64,000 nt of DNA from Hyperoodon ampullatus (Eukaryota > Chordata > Mammalia > Artiodactyla > Ziphiidae). This document shows positions 57,766-64,000 of this stretch, piece by piece. Location: positions 248,001 through 312,000 of the forward strand of contig OX457075.1 of NCBI GenBank assembly GCA_949752795.1, written 5' to 3'. The notes under the pieces were generated by a model, which was not told where the DNA came from, did not search any database, and was given only the letters and a program-made list of their open reading frames with translations. How positions within the stretch are numbered: the first letter of the stretch is position 1; each line of letters begins with the position of its first letter. Both the position numbers and the translations under genes were made by a program.

Positions 57766-60700
57766 ATCCAATATGGAAAATGGAGTATTGACATCTTTAA
57801 CTATTGTTGTTAAATTGTCTTTTTCTCCCTTCAACTCTGTCAGTTTCTACTCATGTATTTTGCAGCCCCTTGTAACGTATATGTTTGTAATCATTATGTC
57901 TTCCTTTTGAATTGACCCATTTATCTTTATAAAATATTCTTTCTCCCATTACCATTTTTGCCTTAAATTCTATTTTGTCTGTTGTTGGCAATGTCACTCC
58001 ATCTCTTTTTTTAGTTACTGTTCCCATGATGAGTCTTTTTCCATCCTTTTACTTTTACCCATTTGTGTCTCTGAATCTAAATTGTCTCTTTTAGACAGCA
58101 TGTAGTTGAATCATTTAAAAATACATTCTGCCAATCTCTGCCTTGTGGTGAGTGTTTAACTCAAATGTTTGAATGGAGTGTTTAATTTATTTACATTTAA
58201 TGTAATTACTGTTTATCAGATGGATATATATCTGCCTTGTTTGCTATTGGTTTTCTGTGTGTCTTATGGTTTTTTTGTTCCTCAGTTCCTCCATTACTTT
58301 CATTAAATATATATGTTTTGTAGTGTGCCATTTAAATTTTCTTGTTGTTGCTTTTCTGGAGAAGATAATTTTCATAGGCCTTTATTCTGTCATTCCTGAT
58401 AATACTGTTATGATAATTTTTGAGTTATTTTCTTAGTTGTTGCCTGGTTATTAACAGTGAAATTTTTAATTTAAAACAATCTAGTTCAGATCAATTACAA
58501 CTTCTTTCAAAAGTATACAAAAACTTTACTTCAATATGGCTTAATTCCTTGCTTTATACATTGTAAGCCCATCATTAACACTTTTATAGTTATTGTCTTA
58601 TGTAGTTGTTTTTAAATAGAAAAGCGTTGTAAACAAAAATACATTTATAATGTACTTTGCATTTAACTATGTCGTTAGCTTTTCCAATTCTCTTTATGTC
58701 TTCATGTGGATTTGAGTTAATATTTAGTGATTTTCATTTCAGCCTCAAGAACTCCCATTAGTATTTCTTGTAAGACAGATTTGATAGTGACAGATTCTCT
58801 CAGGTTTTGCTTGGCTGGGAATGTCTTAATTTCTTCTTCATTTTTGAAGGATAATTTTGCTGGATATAGAAGTCTTGGTTAACTTTTTAAAATTTCACTG
58901 ATTTGAATGTGTTATTCCAATGCTCTCTGGCCTTCATAGTGTCTGATGAGAAATCAACTGTTAATCTTATTGAGAATCCTTTGGTTGTGATGAGACCTTT
59001 TCTTGCTGTGTTCAAGTTTCTCTCTCTCTTTTGACATTTTGACTATGATGTGTCTTGGTGTGGATTCTTTTTAGTTATCCTACTTTGAGTTTATCGAACT
59101 CCTTGGTTGTATAGATTAATGTTTTCATCAAATTTGGGAAGTCTTTGGCCATTATTTCTTCAAATAATGTTTCTTTCCTTTCCTTCTGGAATTCCCAGTG
59201 TGCACGGCATGATACAATATCTGTAGTTTCATAGGTCTCTGAGGCTATGTTAATTTTTCTTCTTTCTTTTTCTGTTACTAAACCTGGATAATCTTAATCC
59301 ACATATCTTCAAGTTCACTGATTCTTTCTTCTGCCTATTAAAATCTGCTGTTGAACCCCTCTAGTGAATTTTCCATTTCAGGTATTGTACTTTTCAACAC
59401 CAGAATTTTAATCTGGTTCTTTTTTAAAATAATTTTTTAATCTCTATATTGATATTCTTTTTTTAACTCTTTATTGAATTTATTACAACCTTGCTTCTGT
59501 TTTATGTTTTGGTTTTTTGGCCATGAGGCATGTGGGATCTTAGCTCCCCGACCAGGGATCGAGACTGCACCCTCTGCACTGGAAAGCAAAGTCTTAGCCA
59601 CTGGACCACCAGGGAAATCCCTATATTGATATTCTTTGTTTGGTGAAACAATGTTTTTAAATTTTCCTTTAATTCTTTAGACATGGTTTCCTTTAGTTAT
59701 TTGAACATATTTTTAGTATTTTTAAATCTTTGTCTAGGATGCCCCAAATTTGGGCTTCTCAGGGACATATTTTGTTTAACTACTTTATTTCATGTGTGTG
59801 GGCCATACTTTCCTGTTTATTTGTGTATGTTTTAAGTTTTTATTGAAAAATGGGCATTTCAAATAATATCATATGGCAACTCTGAAAATCAAATTGTCCT
59901 ACCTCCCCAAGGTATGGTGTGTTTGCTCTTTGTTGCTGTTTTTTGTTTATTTACTGACTTTACTGAACAAATTCTGGCAAGTCTACATTCTTGTCACATG
60001 TGGCTACTGAATTTTTGCTTTGTTCCCTTAGTGGTCAGTTAATGATTAGATAGAGATTTCCTTAAATGTCTGAAACCAATAAGTATCTCAGTCTTTGCTG
60101 AGCAGCTCTATGTGCATGTTGGGGCACGCCTTCAGCAAGTAGCCAGGCAGTTGACAACTGTGGTGTAGCCTTCATTTCCTGCATGCACAGAGCCTCAAGA
60201 TCAGCCAGAGCTGAAAGAATGGGGTCTCCTGAGATATTTCTTAGGTATGTGCATATTGCTGCACGTGAATGTGGTCTTTTAAATCATAAGGAATATGTCA
60301 GAGCCTTTCAAATCCTTCCATGGACATTTCATTCTCCAGATCTCTCTTTTAAGTTTTTAAGCCAGCCTCTTCTTTGCTCCAGCTGGTATTGCTGCCATAG
60401 ACATCTGTATTGTTAAACAATTGCAGCTGAGTGTTTTCAACAAATGCTATGGGGCTAGAGCTTTTCCCATTGAGTGATCTCTGAGTTAGGTCCAATAAAC
60501 ACAAGCCCTGGGAGTAGGGCTTTTCCAAGTAACTGCCAGGTCAAATAGTGACAATTCACTGGGATAGAGCCATTTTGTGGAACTCCAAACCCATTTGCTC
60601 TCTCCGTTGCCTGCTAGAGTATGGGTTTTTTCAGTCACTGTGGCTGAAATGATGCTGATTTTTAGGGGTATTATGATGCTGGGGAGAGAGTGATTGGAAA

Positions 60701-60940
60701 TAGGGAAAATGAAAATGCCACTAAGCTCACTGTACTTATTGTGACACAACCATTTTTTGTGCCTTAATCATTCCCATAATGTAGTAAGCCTTTCATTCAT
60801 TTCCAAAATTGTGAAAAAGTTGACTTTGACAATTTTTGCCAGTGTTCTCATTGCTTTTATGGAGGATCAGATTTTTGGGGGTCCTTACTTGGCCATTCTG
60901 GAAGTGCTTCTCCCTCCTACTGAATTTTACAACTGCCTAC
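57766..60940 (-). mobile_element. L1M/HAL1-like block: ORF2 start, ORF1, 5' region, antisense
   Basis: 57770-58430 resembles the ORF2 endonuclease end (ATTGACATCTTTAACTATTG, TTTTAGACAGCATGTAG). 58430-58790 is the inter-ORF region. 58790-59750 is degraded ORF1 (complement of YPAKLS-like and GEIKT-like segments). 59750-60940 is the 5' region, related to 28000-28860. The central ORF2 is missing. A SINE sits in ORF1 at 59461. Confidence 0.65.
59461..59620 (-). mobile_element. Short tRNA-derived SINE, antisense
   Basis: Complement of the shorter SINE type (GACCAGGGATCGAGACTGCA is its B-box side), ending CCACCAGGGAAATCC. A perfect 17-bp duplication CTATATTGATATTCTTT is at 59444-59460 and 59621-59637. 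Confidence 0.93.
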
Positions 60941-61094
60941 TAATCTTGTGATGTTACACTTTGATTAGCTTCTTGCTTGCTTGCTTGCTTTCAAGATTTT
61001 GAAATGTAATTTTTATTTTTTCATCTTTGTTATGTCTGTTTTGTTCACCCCTCCCATAGGTCCATGCTTTTAAAAAAAATCCATGTGTAGATTG

Positions 61095-61660
61095 AAGAAG
61101 TTAATTGAGGTAAAATACATAACATAAAAATTTTCCACCTTAAATAACCATTCTTATATGTAAAACTTAGTAATGTTAAGTACATTGACATTGTTATGCA
61201 AACAATCTCCAGAACTCTTTTCATTTTGAAAAACTGAAAGTCTATACCCATTAAACAAAGCTTCCCATTTCTCCCTACCCACCCCCACACCATGCCCTGA
61301 CAAGCACCATTCAATTTTCTGTCTATATGAATTTGACTATTCCAGGTATCTCATGTAAGTGGAGTCATATAATATTTGTCTTTTTGTGACTGGCTTATTT
61401 CATCTAGCATAATGTCTTCAGGGTTCATCCATGTTGTAGCATGTGTCAGAATTTCCTTACTTTCTAAGGCTGAGTAATATTCTGTTGCATGGATATGTCA
61501 TATTTTGTTTGTACATTCATCCGTCAATAAACACTTGGGTTGTTTCCACCTTTTTGCTATTGAATTGCTATTGAATTCATTGCTGTGAATGTAGGTGTAC
61601 AAATATCTCTTTGAGACTTGGCTTCAATTCTTTTGAGTATATAATTATATTTTTTGTTGT
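61095..61660 (-). mobile_element. L1M 3' end, antisense
   Basis: TTGAGGTAAAATACATAACAT, ACATTGTTATGCAAACAATC, GTATCTCATGTAAGTGGAG, TAGCATAATGTCTTC, TTCATCCATGTTGTAGC and CACTTGGGTTGTTTCC form the usual reverse-strand series. Third L1M 3' end in this orientation in the right half. Confidence 0.9.
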
Positions 61661-62178
61661 TTTGAATGGAAGCATCTACAGAAATATCCCACTTGATAGT
61701 TTTTTTAACTGACTGTCTCAAATTTTGCTATATAATACATTTTCATTAGGCACAACTAAGGATTCTTTCCTGATTCTGCTCAGACATAGACATTATCTCT
61801 CTTGTTCTCCCATTTTTAAGCTGCTAAAGTTTAAAAAAACTTAAATGACTTGAAGCCATGTCAGGGGTTAGGATGAGTAAATTACAAACTTAAATGGAAT
61901 CCAACTTCTCATTCTAGTTGAAACCTAAAATTTCTGTGTTTTATTATTTGTTATGTGCCTAAAGAAAAACGAGAATGTAGGGGTAAGAATCATTATAGTT
62001 CTTCTGAATAAGCAACCAACACAACATCGTGGTCTAAATTTCACTGTTAAAGTAGGCTATTGGGAAAATATATTTAGGAATAGAAAGTAGCAGGCATTTC
62101 TTGAATAAATTTTGGTGTTTATCAAGAAGATGACATTTGAGACAAAGTTTTATTTCTATAATTTTTCTTAGTTTTTTG
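61661..62178. other. Unassigned sequence
   Basis: No gene or repeat recognised. Confidence 0.4.
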
Positions 62179-62192
62179 GCTAGATCTTTTTT

Positions 62193-62400
62193 TTTTTTTT
62201 TTTTTTTTTGAGGTACACGGGCCTCTCACTGTTGTGGCCTCCCCCGTTGTGGAGCACAGCTCTGGACGCGCAGGCTCAGTGGCCATGGCTCACAGGCCTA
62301 GCTGCTCTGCAGCATGTGGGATCTTCCCGGACCGGGGCACGAACCCGTGTCCCCTGCATCGTCAGGCGGACTCTCAACCACTGCGCCACCAGGGAAACCC
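62193..62400 (-). mobile_element. CHR-type SINE, antisense
   Basis: T run at 62187-62209, then the complement of the SINE, ending AGGGAAACCC. The duplication is imperfect (CTAGATCTTTTTT on the left, CTAGTGCTTTTTT on the right). Confidence 0.93.
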
Positions 62401-62672
62401 AACTAGTGCTTTTTTAGGCTCTTTCTTTTACTTAATTTTATTCATACATCTAGTCTCCATTTTGTAGTAGGTGGGGGTGGGTGAAAGTACTGTGAGTCTA
62501 AATTGACAGCACTTTTAGGAACCAAAGTTTCATATAATAACTAACATAACACTGAATTTTTATTTACATATATATTTGAGGATTATGATTTCCTAGTTTT
62601 TTAAAGAAACACACAACTTGACCTTGAATGAAATTCTAACAAATCCTTAGCTAAATTTGGAAACGTAAAGAT

Positions 62673-62713
<41 letters not shown>

Positions 62714-63320
62714 AAGTGAAGCAAAATATACAAAATCTCCAATTAAAATAATTAAACATTTCTAAAGGAAGTGTGTTTGAAATAATATATATTACTAATT
62801 GTTGTATTTTTAGATGTGTGTAATATTAAAGTGAAACAAAAGATTTCCTGGATAACTGCGGTATATAAGATTAAAAATTTGTTTTCCTCTAAGAAATTTT
62901 TTGGGAAATAAAATATTCCATTTCTCAGTTTCCAAAATGTGAGAAGGTTTTATTTAGTGCTTTCTGTTCAATTCTCATTGAGGGAAGGATGAAACTAATT
63001 TAGAAATAGATGTACTAAGGCATCTTAACACTGATATTTTTATTGTATAAGGTAAGAAAGTCTTAGACTTTTGCTAAAGAATGTATGCAGTTAGTTCCAG
63101 GAGTTCTTTGTGACAATAGCCCCATCAATGTTAGACAGTTAATTCTGGTTGAATACCTGGAAATTACAGAAATAACCCATTCCTGCACTTTCCATCTACT
63201 TTTCTTAGAGCAGTAGGTTCTATAGGCATGTTGTTCAGCTGCCTTACAGGTTGTCTCAGGTGACAGATTCACCAACTACTTTACTGTGACAAACAAGGGT
63301 CACTAGTTTATAACCTTTTC
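62401..63320. other. Unassigned AT-rich sequence
   Basis: Nothing recognised apart from the GA microsatellite at 62677. Confidence 0.4.
62677..62711 (+). repeat. (AG)n dinucleotide microsatellite
   Basis: About 17 uninterrupted AG units. Confidence 0.97.
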
Positions 63321-64000
63321 CAGTTAGCAGTAGCTTCTTTCTTGTTACCTAGCACCCAATTGCTAAGCCAGTGACTCCTATTTTATATTTATATAATATC
63401 AACACCCCATTTCTGTTACCAATTTCTAGGATTCTCTGAGTATGAGCTAAGCTGTATAATCGACACTTCCCCAAAACAGTGGCTCTAAAGATAGAAGCTC
63501 ATTGCTTGCTAACATTTTCTCTAATATTTCTCTTGTTTTTACCTGAAAGAGTGTTTTGGAAAAACTTCATTCCTTCCCCCCGTGTGTCTCCATTTCTTTC
63601 ACAAAGAACACTTCTGATGCCTCTAGTTGCCAAGTGCTTGGAGGTTTTCCCCCAACAAGCAATCCTTTGGGACACCACCTGGGTGTCCTACAGTTTAAGT
63701 CAGTTCTAATACTATCTACCTGGAGATAGCATCAGATCCCACAGGTTAAGGGCTCAGTCCCATGACTCTGTCCCCCCAATTCACATGCCAAGGGCAAGAA
63801 GTAGGTCCCCAGGTTACCTACAACTTCTGTCCAACTTGGCTACAAATCAGCGGTTCTTATGACCTCCTCCCACCTTGGACCAGATTAATTTGCTAGGGTA
63901 GCTCACAGAACTCAGGGAAACATTTACTTTGGTTTACCAGCTCATTAAAAGATATGATAAAGGATACAGATGAACAGTCAGATGAAGAGAAATTTGAAGG
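63321..64000. repeat. Possible LTR-type ancient repeat reaching the window edge
   Basis: The last 150 bases (TTGCTAGGGTAGCTCACAG, AACTCAGGGAAAC, AAAGGATACAGATGAACAG, CAGATGAAGAGA) resemble a widespread mammalian LTR-type repeat whose remainder lies outside the window. Family and left boundary are not determined. Confidence 0.45.

Overview
This is non-coding mammalian nuclear DNA, most likely from a cetacean. The main evidence is about a dozen copies of a tRNA-derived SINE whose head reads GGGCTTCCCTGGTGGCGCAG, with A and B boxes and an A-rich tail. It matches the CHR-type SINEs of whales, dolphins and hippo. These sit among abundant young L1 LINEs, ancient L1M/HAL1-like, L2 and MaLR (MLT1) remnants and a MER5A fragment. 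I saw no ruminant BovB block. There are no operons, phages, plasmids, CRISPR arrays or bacterial genes.

Layout: 1-1772 is an antisense L1 that keeps its 5' end but jumps from the 5'UTR straight into ORF2. 1772-3633 is unassigned apart from a 45-base A run. 3634-7729 is an L1 cluster: an L1 3'-UTR piece fused to a non-L1 polyadenylated 3' end, then an L1 inverted by twin priming. 7951-19134 is older sequence with SINEs, an MLT1 LTR and L1M pieces. 19135 to about 24750 or 25030 is a long antisense L1 with an intact 300-codon ORF1 and a disabled ORF2. 25838-28860 is an old L1M/HAL1-like block. 31735-39469 is a full-length sense L1 with a perfect 17-bp target-site duplication (TSD), a 2.1-kb 5'UTR and two opposed SINEs inside ORF1.

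40067-44320 is mostly unassigned. 44330-45560 is a strong CpG island with a GCC (polyalanine) repeat and a consensus splice donor. It is the best candidate for a host gene promoter and first exon, transcribed rightward; the gene cannot be named from the sequence. The region to its right looks intronic or intergenic. It contains a decayed hAT-transposase-derived (ZBED5/SCAND3/FAM200-like) pseudogene at 50625-52020, a second L1M/HAL1-like block at 56650-60940, another L1M 3' end at 61095-61660, and the start of a probable LTR-type repeat at the right edge.

No undescribed multi-gene system is visible. The points most worth following up are structural: retrotransposition by-products (twin priming, possible splicing-derived or chimeric inserts, opposed SINEs nested in an L1), the CpG-island exon with its GCC repeat, and the hAT-derived pseudogene.
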